From contig RDXN01000039.1 in NCBI GenBank assembly GCA_004292855.1, positions 1 to 64,000 of the forward strand: a stretch of DNA of 64,000 bases, written 5' to 3'. The stretch comes from Cytophagales bacterium (lineage in GTDB: Bacteria > Bacteroidota > Bacteroidia > Cytophagales > Spirosomataceae). Made by a program: the position numbers and the translations under genes. The notes under the pieces are model-generated. The model did no database searches and was not told where the DNA came from. It was given only the letters and a program-made list of their open reading frames with translations. Every line of letters starts with the position of its first letter. Positions within the stretch are counted from its first letter, which is position 1. Positions 24,860 through 34,378 of the stretch are shown piece after piece.

Positions 24860-25813
24860 ATGCAGCAACTTCTCCGCAACCTACAAACCTATATACGAGC
24901 CGATTTTCGGGTTGACCTTTATCTATCCACTACCCTGCTGCTGGCGGGATTGATTACGTTCAATTATACCCTGGATTTTGAAGATACGTACATCGACGCT
25001 TACCGGGGTAGTTGGCAGCGGCCCGTGTGCTATATGTTGCTCTATGCGTCGGCATATTACGCGGCCATGTTGTTGTGGACGTATTTTCACCGCCGAATGG
25101 ATATCTGGCGAAACCACCGTTTCTGGCTACACACGGGGTTTGGTTGGGTCTTCTATGGGTTTTATGCCGGGTTCTACGGCTACAACGATTGGAGCCGACA
25201 CCTGCTGGACGGACAAATCTATATTTTCGCATTTTACTGCCTGAGCAATCTGCATTCGGTGGTTACGCTGGTGTTACCGTTGCTGTTGTATTATTGGTTT
25301 ATTGACCGGTATCCCAGTTATTTTTATGGTCTGAAGCCCAAGCGCGATGGCCTTTTGGTGTATGCGACGCTACTAGCTATGATGGTGCCTGTTGTAGCGT
25401 TTGCGTCGTTTCAACCAAGCTTTCTGGACTTCTACCCGACCTACAAAGACACCATGGCCAATGAGTATTTGGGCGTTCCCGAATGGGTCACGGCTCTCGT
25501 GTACGAACTCGCCTACGGTTGGGATTTTTTACCCACCGAACTGATGTTTCGGGGCTTTCTACTAATTGGCCTGGCGCGACTGGTTCAGAAAGGCGACCAA
25601 ACCCCCGGTGTCGTGTTGCCAATGGTAGTAGCTTATGCCAGTATCCATTTCGGCAAGCCCCTTGGCGAAACCGTCTCGTCGGTTTTCGGCGGTTATTTGC
25701 TGGGGGTACTAGCCCTATACACCCGAAGCATTTGGGGCGGGCTACTGATTCATCTGAGCATTGCCTGGCTCATGGATGGGGCCGCCTTTCTGCAACAGTG
25801 GTTCAGGCAGTGA
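24860..25813 (+). CDS. CPBP-family intramembrane protease-like protein
   Basis: This 317-residue protein has about eight hydrophobic segments. The C-terminal third carries the CPBP/Abi signature in altered form: TELMFRGF (normally EExxxRG, so the first Glu is Thr), ASIHFGKPLGE, and LLIHLSIAWLMD. The family includes CAAX prenyl protease-like enzymes and bacteriocin self-immunity proteins. The ATG at 24860 is preferred because the upstream ATG at 24848 lies in the arm of a terminator. Whether the enzyme is active is uncertain. Confidence 0.72.
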   Translation: MQQLLRNLQTYIRADFRVDLYLSTTLLLAGLITFNYTLDFEDTYIDAYRGSWQRPVCYMLLYASAYYAAMLLWTYFHRRMDIWRNHRFWLHTGFGWVFYGFYAGFYGYNDWSRHLLDGQIYIFAFYCLSNLHSVVTLVLPLLLYYWFIDRYPSYFYGLKPKRDGLLVYATLLAMMVPVVAFASFQPSFLDFYPTYKDTMANEYLGVPEWVTALVYELAYGWDFLPTELMFRGFLLIGLARLVQKGDQTPGVVLPMVVAYASIHFGKPLGETVSSVFGGYLLGVLALYTRSIWGGLLIHLSIAWLMDGAAFLQQWFRQ

Positions 25814-25822
25814 ATCGCTCGA

Positions 25823-26218
25823 TCAAGAAACCCACTGCTGCAACATACCCCGAACCAGCTCAATTAATTCGCTGAACTCGGTTGGCTTTACAAAAAAATC
25901 GTTGGCTCCCATCACCTCCGACCGGAATCGGTCGTCAGGGTTGAACGAGGTCGTTAACACAATTACTTTCAACTCGCGTTGTGGAAATTTCTGGCGGATT
26001 TCCTGTAAGGCATGCATTCCACTCAGGCGGTCCATGTTCAAATCGAGCACCACAAAACTAGGACGTTCGGGGTCGCTTTGTAAACGAGCTACCAGATCTT
26101 CGCCATCGTGCATAGTTTCGAGTTGTACCGACGCATCGACGCGCTTGAAGGCCGATTCCAGCAGCATCAAATCATCGTCATCGTCATCAACTAGCCAAAC
26201 TGTAGGAGGTGCAACCAT
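25823..26218 (-). CDS. Single-domain response regulator
   Basis: This 131-residue receiver has no output domain. It has an acidic patch (DDDDDD, 11-16), phospho-acceptor Asp59 in VVLDLNMDRLSG, a Thr in VLTTSF and the conserved Lys in FFVKPTEF. Such stand-alone receivers (CheY/Rcp1-like) pass signals from histidine kinases to protein partners; none is encoded nearby. The ATG at 26218 gives a normal N-terminus. It converges on the CPBP-type gene with a 9-base gap. Confidence 0.88.
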   Translation of the reverse strand: MVAPPTVWLVDDDDDDLMLLESAFKRVDASVQLETMHDGEDLVARLQSDPERPSFVVLDLNMDRLSGMHALQEIRQKFPQRELKVIVLTTSFNPDDRFRSEVMGANDFFVKPTEFSELIELVRGMLQQWVS

Positions 26219-26376
26219 TGTCAATATATAAGGGGAATCCGATCTGTAAAGATAGCGGGTATTGAAATATAATATACGCAACTTAGTGTTGCATAAAAAA
26301 GTTGCGCTCTTTCCTTCATGGGTGTGGGTATGGGTTGTCGGAACCAATTCGCGATATTTAGCCCATAAACCTAATC

Positions 26377-28281
26377 ATGATGCTTCGCCTGCTTCTTCTA
26401 CCCATTTTGGTCGCGGCCAATGTTGCTCTCGGACAAGCCACCGACTCGCTATTCGTCCGACAAAATTACACAAAATTAGATCGAGCCATTTCAATGCGCG
26501 ACGGTGTAAAATTATACACCACAATTTATATCCCGATTGATGCCTCGCCCACAAACCGTAGCGACGGACCGCGTAGCGACGGACCGAAGTACCCGTTTCT
26601 GATGGAGCGAACGCCATACTCAGTAGGTGAATACGGCGAACAGACCTACGCCAAATCTGGCCCCGGTCCTTCGGCAGACCTTTCCCGAGAGAAATACATT
26701 TTCGTGACCCAGGATGTTCGTGGCCGCTTTATGAGTGAGGGGAATTTTGAGGAAATGACCCCACATGGCGGCAAAACGAATGAAAGCACCGATACATTCG
26801 ACACCATCGAGTGGCTGCTCAGGAACGTTCCGAACCACAACGGGCGCGTGGGGCTGATGGGGGTTAGCTACCCCGGCTTTTACGCGTCGGCGGCCCTGCC
26901 CAACGCCCACCCTGCTCTAAAAGCGGTGTCGCCACAGGCCCCTGTGACGGACGAATTTATGGGCGACGACGCCCGGCACAATGGCGCGTTTTTCCTGCTC
27001 GACAATTTCTCGTTCATGAGTTATTTCGACGCTCCCCGCCCCGGACCCGTGAAGGAATACCCCCAACTTTTTTCGGCACGCCCGAAGGATGTCTACCAGT
27101 TTTTCCTGGATTTGGGACCAGTCAAAAACGCGAACGGTCCTAAACTTTATAACAACCGGGGCAAAATCTGGAACGAATACGTCGAACACGACACCTACGA
27201 TGCCTACTGGCAAGCCCGCAACATTCGACCCCATTTGAAAACCGCCCCCAATGGCCCGGCAACACTTGTGGTAGGCGGCTGGTTCGACGCCGAAGACTTG
27301 TTTGGTGCGCTCCGCACGTATGAGGCCATCGAGAAACAAAGCCCCGGTGCCAACAACCGGCTCGTGATGGGGCCGTGGACCCACGGGGCCTGGGCACGCG
27401 CCGATTGGTCGGAGTTTGGACCGCTACAGTTCGGGCAGAATACCGCCAAATTTTACCGGGATAGCCTCGAAAACACCTTTTTTGCCTACTATTTGAAAGA
27501 TAAAGGCTCGTTCGGTGCCGCCGAGGCTACCCTGTTCAACACGGGCACAAACGCCTGGCAAACGTTTGCGGCATGGCCCCCGAACCCTGCCCAAAAGCAA
27601 ACCTATTTCTTCTCACCGGGCGAACTAACGCCCGCCCCAAACCCGGCTAAAACAAGAGGAACATTTTCCGAGTACGTGAGCGACCCAGCGCGGCCCGTTC
27701 CCTACACGGACGGTATTATGGCGCGACGAAACAATCAGTACATGATTGAGGACCAACGCTTTGCGAGCCGTCGGCCCGATGTGCTGACGTTTCAGACCGA
27801 GCCACTCACCACCGATTTAACTATTTCTGGCCCGATTGACGCCCGGTTGTTTGTCTCGACGACCGGCACCGACGCTGACTTTATTGTGAAAGTGATCGAT
27901 GTGTTGCCCGACACCGAACAAACGCAGATGCCTGCCAAAGCCCAACCGGGTGTACGGAGCGTTCCGGCGGCTGGATATCAGCGATTGGTGCGGGCCGAGG
28001 TGATGCGCGGGCGGTTCCGCAACTCGTTCGAGAAACCCGAACCTTTCAAGCCCGGTGAGGTGGCGGAGGTGCGTTACCAACTCCCCGACGTGCTGCACAC
28101 GTTCAGAAAAGGCCACCGGTTAATGGTACAGGTGCAATCGAGCTGGTTTCCAATTGTTGATCGCAACCCACAAACCTACGTCCGTATGAAGGACGCCACC
28201 GAAGCCGATTTCAAAAAAGCCACCATCCGGCTCTATCACGACGCGCAACGGCCATCGGGCATTAGCTTCCAAGTTGATTAA
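26377..28281 (+). CDS. CocE/NonD-family hydrolase (X-Pro dipeptidyl-peptidase S15-like), secreted
   Basis: This 634-residue protein has a signal peptide (about 1-20, VALGQ). An alpha/beta-hydrolase core has the nucleophile Ser164 in GVSYPGF, Asp304 in GGWFDAED and His336 in GPWTHGAW. A C-terminal jelly-roll domain (from about 440) is typical of the X-Pro dipeptidyl-peptidase/cocaine-esterase group. It acts on acyl or peptide bonds in the periplasm; the substrate is not known. A 15-base tandem duplication near codon 61 adds RSDGPRSDGP. Confidence 0.88.
   Translation: MMLRLLLLPILVAANVALGQATDSLFVRQNYTKLDRAISMRDGVKLYTTIYIPIDASPTNRSDGPRSDGPKYPFLMERTPYSVGEYGEQTYAKSGPGPSADLSREKYIFVTQDVRGRFMSEGNFEEMTPHGGKTNESTDTFDTIEWLLRNVPNHNGRVGLMGVSYPGFYASAALPNAHPALKAVSPQAPVTDEFMGDDARHNGAFFLLDNFSFMSYFDAPRPGPVKEYPQLFSARPKDVYQFFLDLGPVKNANGPKLYNNRGKIWNEYVEHDTYDAYWQARNIRPHLKTAPNGPATLVVGGWFDAEDLFGALRTYEAIEKQSPGANNRLVMGPWTHGAWARADWSEFGPLQFGQNTAKFYRDSLENTFFAYYLKDKGSFGAAEATLFNTGTNAWQTFAAWPPNPAQKQTYFFSPGELTPAPNPAKTRGTFSEYVSDPARPVPYTDGIMARRNNQYMIEDQRFASRRPDVLTFQTEPLTTDLTISGPIDARLFVSTTGTDADFIVKVIDVLPDTEQTQMPAKAQPGVRSVPAAGYQRLVRAEVMRGRFRNSFEKPEPFKPGEVAEVRYQLPDVLHTFRKGHRLMVQVQSSWFPIVDRNPQTYVRMKDATEADFKKATIRLYHDAQRPSGISFQVD
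26557..26586 (+). repeat. 15-bp in-frame tandem duplication inside the CocE-type gene
   Basis: CGTAGCGACGGACCG occurs twice without a gap, encoding a repeated R-S-D-G-P unit before KYPFLMERTPYS. The place is a surface loop between the first strands of the hydrolase fold. It keeps the frame. Confidence 0.85.
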
Positions 28282-28310
28282 TTCTGTTATTTTGCCTTAA
28301 AAATCGCCCT

Positions 28311-30842
28311 ATGCTTTTCCGTTTTACTCGCTCACTGCTTCTCTTATCCTTTCTTCTTATCGCCCTCTCGTCGTTTGCGCAGACCATTGCCACCTTTACG
28401 AAGGATATGGACAAGCGGGCGGGCTTCCTGACGTTTTACTGGGATGCCAAAAAGGGCAAAATCTGGCTCGAAGTGAGCCGGTTCAACGAAGAGCTCCTCT
28501 ACTACCCAACCCTCGCTCAAGGCGTTGGCTCCAACGATATTGGTCTCGACCGGGGGCGTTTGGGGCAGGAGCACGTGGTGCAGTTTCAGCGAAGCGGCAA
28601 CAAGGTGCTCCTGATTGAAGGGAACTACGGTTACCGCGCCCTCAGCCGCGACTCGCTCGAACGGCGGGCTGTTGCCGAGTCGTTTGCCAGTTCGGTGCAT
28701 GGTGGGTTCGAGATTGTGGCCGAAGAAAACGGGGCCGTTCTGGTCGATTTTACCCCGTTCCTGTTGCAGGATGCCGTGGGAGCCGTTCAAGCCATCACCC
28801 AAACCCGGCAGGGTACGTTTCGGCTCGACGCGGCCCGGTGCGCGCTCTACCTGCCCCACACGAAGGCGTTCCCGCAAAACACGGAGTTCGAAGCTACCAT
28901 TACCCTCACCGGCGACCAACCCGGCCCGTATCTGCGGCAGGTGGTGCCCACGCCCACCATCGTGAGTATGCGGCAGCACCATTCGTTTGTGCAACTGCCC
29001 GACCTCACGGCCCCCGACGCTTATCAACCCCGTGTACTCGACCCGCGTTCAGGCTTTTTCGGCATCGACTTTTTCGATTATGCTTCGCCGTTTTCGCAGC
29101 CCATTACCAAACGCTACATTGCCCGGCATAAACTCCGCAAAAAAGACCCCTCAGCCTCCATCAGCGACCCTGTGGAGCCGATTGTGTATTACCTGGACCC
29201 CGGTGCCCCCGAACCGATCCGCTCGGCCCTCATCGACGGGGCCAAGTGGTGGAATCAGGCGTTTGAGGCTGCCGGATACCGCAACGCGTTCCAGGTGAAA
29301 CTGCTCCCGCCCGACGCCGACCCAATGGATATTCGCTACAATCTGGTGCAGTGGGTGCATCGCAGTACGCGCGGATGGTCGTATGGAACAAGCATTACGG
29401 ACCCCCGCACGGGACAGATTTTGAAGGGTAAGGTAACCCTTGGCTCGTTGCGCGTTCGGCAGGATTACCTGATTGCGCAGGCATTGGTGGGCAACTACGA
29501 CGCCAACAGTGCTGCCGATACCACCGAGGCCGTGCAGATGTCGTTGGCGCGGCTCCGGCAGTTGGCGGCCCACGAGATCGGCCACACGCTGGGTATGCCC
29601 CATAACTACGCGGCAAGTGTGAATAACCGGGCCTCGGTAATGGATTATCCACATCCACAAGTGGATATTGTGGGTAACGGCCCGAATCAATACAAACTCA
29701 GCTTAGCGAATGCCTACGCTACCGGTATTGGCGATTGGGACAAAGTAGCCATTGCTTATGGATATCAGGATTTTCCGAAAGGAGCAAACGAAAAAACTGA
29801 ACTCGACAAGATTATTGCGGGCTACATTGGGCGTGGTTTGCAATACCTGAGCGATCAGGATGCCCGCCCCGAAGGCAGTGCCCACCCCCAAACGCACCTC
29901 TGGGACAACGGCAGCGACGCCGTAACGGAACTCACGCGGGTGATGAGCGTTCGCAAGATTGCCCTCGATCAGTTTGGTGAGAAGAAAATTCCCGTTGGCA
30001 CACCAATGGCCAACCTGGAGGAGGTGTTAGTGCCGCTCTACATGTTCCACCGCTATCAGGTCGAAGCGGCCGTGAAGGTGCTGGGCGGACAGGAGTACAC
30101 CTACGCGCACCGGGGCGATGGGCAACTGGTGACCCGCACGGTGTCGGGCGATGCACAACGTCGGGCGTTGGAGCGATTGTTGGGAACGATCACGCCCAAC
30201 GAGCTTGCTCTCCCCGAAGCCGTTCTGAAGCTGATCCCGCCCCGCGCGTTTGCGTTCGACGCGAATCCCCGTGAGGTATTCAAACGGCGCACGGGCATCA
30301 CCTTCGATCCGCTCGGCCCGCCCGAAGCTGCCGCCAACCTCACGCTCCGGCTCTTGCTCAACCCCGAACGTTGCGCCCGACTGGTGAATCAGCAGGCCTT
30401 CGACCCCAGCTTGCCCGGTATGGACGCGCTCGTGGCCGATCTGATACGAGTATCGTTTGGCCTGAACCGGGGCAGCACCGCCGAGCAACGACTCGCCTAC
30501 ACTGGGCAAATTCGGCAGATGCTGATGCACAAGACTGTGGAGGGATTGATTGGGCTGGCTACCAACAAAGACGCCGACGGACGCGTACGCGAGTTCGCCC
30601 ATAATGGCCTGATGCGAATAAAGAAGAAATACCTACGTCGGCGGGTCCGCTTTGGGCAGGCACCGAACGAGATGCGCTACCGGAGCCGCCAACGCTACCC
30701 GTCGTATCTGCGCTGGATTGTCCGGCAGTACGAGCTGAACCCGCAACAGGCTCCCACAACCACCAACGCCCTCACGCCCCCCGATGGTGCCCCCATCGAC
30801 CCCGGTCAGGAGTGGTTGGATGGTTGCGCCTGGGAGCGGTAA
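28311..30842 (+). CDS. Secreted zinc-dependent metalloprotease (DUF5117-type metzincin)
   Basis: This 843-residue protein has a signal peptide (1-23, SFAQ). The catalytic motif HEIGHTLGMPH covers 421-431 (His421, His425, His431; Glu422), with a Met-turn-like SVMDYP soon after. N-terminal domains match the DUF5118/DUF5117 arrangement of Bacteroidota metalloproteases. It follows the CocE-type gene with 29 bases between, so both may be co-transcribed and act together on extracellular protein or peptide. Confidence 0.88.
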   Translation: MLFRFTRSLLLLSFLLIALSSFAQTIATFTKDMDKRAGFLTFYWDAKKGKIWLEVSRFNEELLYYPTLAQGVGSNDIGLDRGRLGQEHVVQFQRSGNKVLLIEGNYGYRALSRDSLERRAVAESFASSVHGGFEIVAEENGAVLVDFTPFLLQDAVGAVQAITQTRQGTFRLDAARCALYLPHTKAFPQNTEFEATITLTGDQPGPYLRQVVPTPTIVSMRQHHSFVQLPDLTAPDAYQPRVLDPRSGFFGIDFFDYASPFSQPITKRYIARHKLRKKDPSASISDPVEPIVYYLDPGAPEPIRSALIDGAKWWNQAFEAAGYRNAFQVKLLPPDADPMDIRYNLVQWVHRSTRGWSYGTSITDPRTGQILKGKVTLGSLRVRQDYLIAQALVGNYDANSAADTTEAVQMSLARLRQLAAHEIGHTLGMPHNYAASVNNRASVMDYPHPQVDIVGNGPNQYKLSLANAYATGIGDWDKVAIAYGYQDFPKGANEKTELDKIIAGYIGRGLQYLSDQDARPEGSAHPQTHLWDNGSDAVTELTRVMSVRKIALDQFGEKKIPVGTPMANLEEVLVPLYMFHRYQVEAAVKVLGGQEYTYAHRGDGQLVTRTVSGDAQRRALERLLGTITPNELALPEAVLKLIPPRAFAFDANPREVFKRRTGITFDPLGPPEAAANLTLRLLLNPERCARLVNQQAFDPSLPGMDALVADLIRVSFGLNRGSTAEQRLAYTGQIRQMLMHKTVEGLIGLATNKDADGRVREFAHNGLMRIKKKYLRRRVRFGQAPNEMRYRSRQRYPSYLRWIVRQYELNPQQAPTTTNALTPPDGAPIDPGQEWLDGCAWER

Positions 30843-30873
30843 CGTTTGGTTTGTCAATCACTTAAAACCAACA

Positions 30874-31731
30874 ATGTTTATCAAACCGAACGCTCATCTG
30901 CTGTGTCACTTGGCAACCGTAGCGGTTTTGCTGAGGTGGCTGCCGGTCCAAGCGCAGTCGAAACTGACTCAACTGATTCAGGCAAACGCCGTCGAGATTC
31001 CGGCACGAACGGTTGCGACACCCGCTTTGTACAAAATTATTGAATCGAAAAAGGCGATTCTGATTGGGGAGATGCACGGCACAAAGGAGCCTACTGAGTT
31101 TACGCAGGGCGTTGTTGAAACGCTGTTGAGCCAGAAAAAACGAGTGGTTCTGGGCCTTGAAGCAATCGGTACTCGTGCCGATAAGTACTTGAAAGCCGGG
31201 CAACTGGATAGCCTGAGGGCGTACTGGAAAACGCTTTTCCTGATGGATGGCCGCCACAATGCCGCGTGGCTCAAACTAGCCTGGAAATACCACGACCACC
31301 CGAATGTAACACTCGTGCTATTCGACCAAACCGACGAGCAAGTTCCGCGTTGGTCGCGCGACCGGAGCATGGCCGAGAACTTACTAGCTGTGCTCCGGCA
31401 ACAGCCCAACGCGGTGTTGGTTACGCTGTCGGGCAACATTCATAACCAGTTGAAACCGTTCAACGAGACCGAGACAATGGGGTATTATCTGCACACGCTG
31501 CCCAATGCCCCGTTTAAGCCGGAGCAGATGCTTTCGTCCACCCATTTCTACGGGGCTGGCACCATGATAAACAATCAAGGCGACGGTATGAAGCTCCGGC
31601 AGGTTCCCGATCAGTCTGGGGAGTTCAGCACGGCGGTGCCCTACCCAAATTACTTTATGATCTCGGACGTTTTCCCGATGTGGAACTCGCTGTTGTTTAC
31701 GCGGACCGTTACGGCAGCCGAGGAGCCGTGA
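30874..31731 (+). CDS. Secreted Tiki/ChaN/EreA-superfamily protein
   Basis: This 285-residue protein has a signal peptide (about 1-24, PVQAQS). The superfamily features are ILIGEMHGTKEP near the N-terminus, VVLGLEAIG and LSGNIHNQ. ChaN-type haem/iron proteins and Tiki-like metallopeptidases share these Glu and His ligands. The specific job is not clear. The ATG at 30874 is chosen because it gives a signal peptide; an upstream ATG at 30784 overlaps the metalloprotease gene. Confidence 0.7.
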   Translation: MFIKPNAHLLCHLATVAVLLRWLPVQAQSKLTQLIQANAVEIPARTVATPALYKIIESKKAILIGEMHGTKEPTEFTQGVVETLLSQKKRVVLGLEAIGTRADKYLKAGQLDSLRAYWKTLFLMDGRHNAAWLKLAWKYHDHPNVTLVLFDQTDEQVPRWSRDRSMAENLLAVLRQQPNAVLVTLSGNIHNQLKPFNETETMGYYLHTLPNAPFKPEQMLSSTHFYGAGTMINNQGDGMKLRQVPDQSGEFSTAVPYPNYFMISDVFPMWNSLLFTRTVTAAEEP

Positions 31732-31732
31732 G

Positions 31733-32236
31733 TTACCCCAGCCGCTTCTCGTAACAGTAGAACCGCAGGCCGGGCCGGAACGCCAACCCAATCTCGCCCG
31801 CAAACACGTAGCCGAGGGCAGGGAAAAGCTGGTTCGTGACCTGATTTTGCGTGTTGGTGTCGATCCGCAGGATTGAGATTCCGCGCTCTCGGGCTACCTC
31901 GTCGGCCTCAAGCAGCAACGCTTTACCAACGCCCTGCCCCCGAAAAGCCGGATCAACGGCAAGTCGATGCGTGACAATGGCTGGTTCAGTAATGTCCCAG
32001 CCGACCTCGGCGTATTCGGAATCTTGGTCGGTCGTGATGGCCGACACACCCGCGATTTGCCCGTCGATTTCGGCCACCCAAAGTTGGTTACGGGCAATGT
32101 CATTACCGAAAACGGTTTCGTTGGGGTAGGCATCATCCCACTGAAAATTGCCGGATGCCTGCATGAGCGGCACCACGCGCCGGAGCAGGGCCATGATGTC
32201 GGGAATGTCTGAAAGGGTCGCTAAACGAACGGTCAT
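31733..32236 (-). CDS. GNAT-family N-acetyltransferase
   Basis: This 167-residue GNAT domain has the acetyl-CoA loop in RLAVDPAFRGQGVGKALL and a typical WVAEIDGQIAGVSAI strand. The substrate is unknown. It converges with the Tiki-like gene with almost no gap (1 base). Confidence 0.85.
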   Translation of the reverse strand: MTVRLATLSDIPDIMALLRRVVPLMQASGNFQWDDAYPNETVFGNDIARNQLWVAEIDGQIAGVSAITTDQDSEYAEVGWDITEPAIVTHRLAVDPAFRGQGVGKALLLEADEVARERGISILRIDTNTQNQVTNQLFPALGYVFAGEIGLAFRPGLRFYCYEKRLG

Positions 32237-32319
32237 CTCAAAGTCAAAATTTTGGGGCGATACTACGCAGAAATAGCCACACCCGGAGAGCTTATTCCTT
32301 TGGATTTTGTCGGAATCAG

Positions 32320-33681
32320 CTACGGCTTTACCGTCAGCAGGTTATGCACCCCGCGCGGAACAGGCATCCGCAGGTTCGTGCGCACGAGCGTTGGCTCGCC
32401 TGCCGGGGTACGTGTCACATTCCAAAATTCTATGTAGCCCTGCCGGGGGAAGTCTTCGAGCAGGTTGTTGTAGATGGTTGCGGCCACGGCCTGCCCGGTC
32501 GCGTCGAACACGGCATCTTCGGGGAGGGCACCCTCGAAACCCCACTCGCCCACGGTTTTGAGCATACCTGCCGGACTGATGGTTACGAGCGAGAGCGACG
32601 ATTTATCGTGGGCAGGCACCAACCGCCGAATGGGCAAATTGCCGGGCAAATAGGTTCGGCGCATGTTGCAGGTTACGGCCAACCGACCGTCGGGGCTGAT
32701 GTCGAACCCTTCGGGACTAAGGCCCACCTCGGCCTCCGACACGACCTGATGGCTGCCCCCGGCATCGAACCGGATGGAGAACAAACGGCCACGGTCGTTC
32801 AGGATGGGGCCAAGCGCACCGGGTTTCCAATTGGTGTCGGTTACGAGCAGATGCGAGCCATCGGGGAGCCAGTTCATCACGGAAATACTCCGGCCAACGG
32901 GCATCGGCGCACCAATCGGCTCCACGCGCAGCGAGTCGCCCAGCCGAACGGCCCGGTAGAAACTGACGCGGTTATTGTCGGTGTTGACGGCAAACACATC
33001 GTCGGTTGGGTGAAAGGCAATGGCGTTAGTGCCTGCGTCGGAGCCTTCGCGGGCGACGGGCAGGCCCGGAAATGCCCACTCACGGGCGGGCAAGCCATTT
33101 TTTAGGCTTACCAGCAGCAGTTCACGGCCTTTGGTTTTCGACGGAATCACCAGCAGATCGCGTCGGTGGTTCACTGAGACCGTGCCGAGGTACGTACCAC
33201 CCATTTCGCGCCGGTCCAACACGCGGGTGGGGGTACCAATGTCGACTGTAGTAAGCACTTTACCATCGGGGAGGTCGAAAAAAGGGCTTTTCACCTGCTG
33301 TACCCCATCGGCGGGGCGTCCCTTCGTTTCCACGATATAGGCCAATCGTCGACCAGCCGAATCGGTGACCACGGCGGCTATGGATGGCCACGACACCACG
33401 GAGTTGGAGACATGCACACGGCTTATCTGCGGCTTTCCATTAACAAGCCGAATCAGGCTCAGGCTATCTTCCAGCCCGGCCACACGGCCAAGCTTTCCGT
33501 CGCCATAGGCCGATGCATTCTGGTCGGCATCGGACAGGGCCAGTAATAATCCCTCAAACCGGGCAGGGGCGTTGGCATCAACAGGGGCCGTGTCGAGCCG
33601 GTGGCGCAACGTAGAGCACCCCCACAAACCCGAACTTAGCCCAATGAACAGGCCGGTTCCCCACATCAAAAAACGTTTCAT
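32320..33681 (-). CDS. Beta-propeller-like lipoprotein of unknown function
   Basis: This 453-residue protein has a lipoprotein signal (SSGLWGC). The body has repeated blade-like segments (IAFHPTDDVFAVNTDNNRVSF, GFDISPDGRLAVTCNM, DAVFDATGQAVAATIYN) resembling lactonase/YncE-type propellers. No catalytic motif was recognised. It is divergent from a Crp/Fnr-type regulator. The start at 33681 gives the usual MKRF lipoprotein N-terminus; an in-frame ATG 24 bases upstream exists. Confidence 0.65.
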   Translation of the reverse strand: MKRFLMWGTGLFIGLSSGLWGCSTLRHRLDTAPVDANAPARFEGLLLALSDADQNASAYGDGKLGRVAGLEDSLSLIRLVNGKPQISRVHVSNSVVSWPSIAAVVTDSAGRRLAYIVETKGRPADGVQQVKSPFFDLPDGKVLTTVDIGTPTRVLDRREMGGTYLGTVSVNHRRDLLVIPSKTKGRELLLVSLKNGLPAREWAFPGLPVAREGSDAGTNAIAFHPTDDVFAVNTDNNRVSFYRAVRLGDSLRVEPIGAPMPVGRSISVMNWLPDGSHLLVTDTNWKPGALGPILNDRGRLFSIRFDAGGSHQVVSEAEVGLSPEGFDISPDGRLAVTCNMRRTYLPGNLPIRRLVPAHDKSSLSLVTISPAGMLKTVGEWGFEGALPEDAVFDATGQAVAATIYNNLLEDFPRQGYIEFWNVTRTPAGEPTLVRTNLRMPVPRGVHNLLTVKP

Positions 33682-33724
33682 TGTACAGCGATTGATTCGC
33701 TGCAAAAGTGGGACCGGGCAGTAA

Positions 33725-33737
33725 GGTAAATTTTACC
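33725..33737. promoter_or_regulatory. Palindrome in the divergent promoter of the lipoprotein and Crp/Fnr genes
   Basis: GGTAAA-T-TTTACC is a 6-bp inverted repeat around one base, lying between two divergent starts (33681 and 33793). It may be the operator of the adjacent regulator. Confidence 0.35.
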
Positions 33738-33792
33738 AAATGTGAAAAACCATTCGTAGCAACCATTGCTTGTAGTCAGGCGTTTAGGACAT

Positions 33793-34368
33793 ATGGAATC
33801 ATTACGCCACCATTTTAATCAGTTCGAACTGCTTTCCAACACCGATTGGGAGCGCATCGAATCGTACTTAAAGCCGGTTCAACTAACTAAAGGCGACTAC
33901 TTTTTACAAGAGGGGCAGGTTAGCCGTCGGTTAGGCTGGATCACGAGCGGCATTTGCCGATACGCCTACAGCAACGAAGCTGGCGACGAATGTACCAAGT
34001 ACTTTATCCGTGAACAGCAGTTTGCCAGTGGGGCCGATAGCTTTCGGAGTGGGCAACCTTCGTCTGAAAGTATTCAGGCACTTACCAACGTGTCGATGGT
34101 GGCTTTTTCGCGTGATGCGTATGAGCGGCTGTTCGACGAAGTTCCGGTTTGGGGGCGGCTCGTTCAGAAAGTGACTGAGCACGCCTACGCCCAAAAAGTC
34201 CGGCTCATCAGTCCGATGGTCGTCCAAGATGCCCGCTCGCGTTACGAAGCCTTTCTTCGTACCCAACCCGATGTCGTGCAGCGGGTGCCTCTAGGCCTTA
34301 TTGCCAGTTACCTCGGCATGACACAGCAATCACTCAGCCGACTCCGGCGGCAGTTGGCCGTGGGGTAA
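33793..34368 (+). CDS. Crp/Fnr-family transcriptional regulator
   Basis: This 191-residue protein has a cyclic-nucleotide-binding-like N-terminal domain (LTKGDYFLQEGQ, LGWITSGICRYAY) and a C-terminal winged helix (LIASYLGMTQQSLSRLRRQ). No Fe-S Cys cluster is present and the cAMP Arg is not evident, so the effector is unknown. The start at 33793 gives MESLRHHF. It is divergent from the propeller lipoprotein. Confidence 0.87.
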   Translation: MESLRHHFNQFELLSNTDWERIESYLKPVQLTKGDYFLQEGQVSRRLGWITSGICRYAYSNEAGDECTKYFIREQQFASGADSFRSGQPSSESIQALTNVSMVAFSRDAYERLFDEVPVWGRLVQKVTEHAYAQKVRLISPMVVQDARSRYEAFLRTQPDVVQRVPLGLIASYLGMTQQSLSRLRRQLAVG

Positions 34369-34378
34369 AAAAGGTTCG

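Noticed and set aside
30784-30873. Upstream ATG for the Tiki/ChaN-like gene
   Set aside because: It lies inside the end of the metalloprotease gene and would bury the signal peptide; the ATG at 30874 gives a normal export signal.
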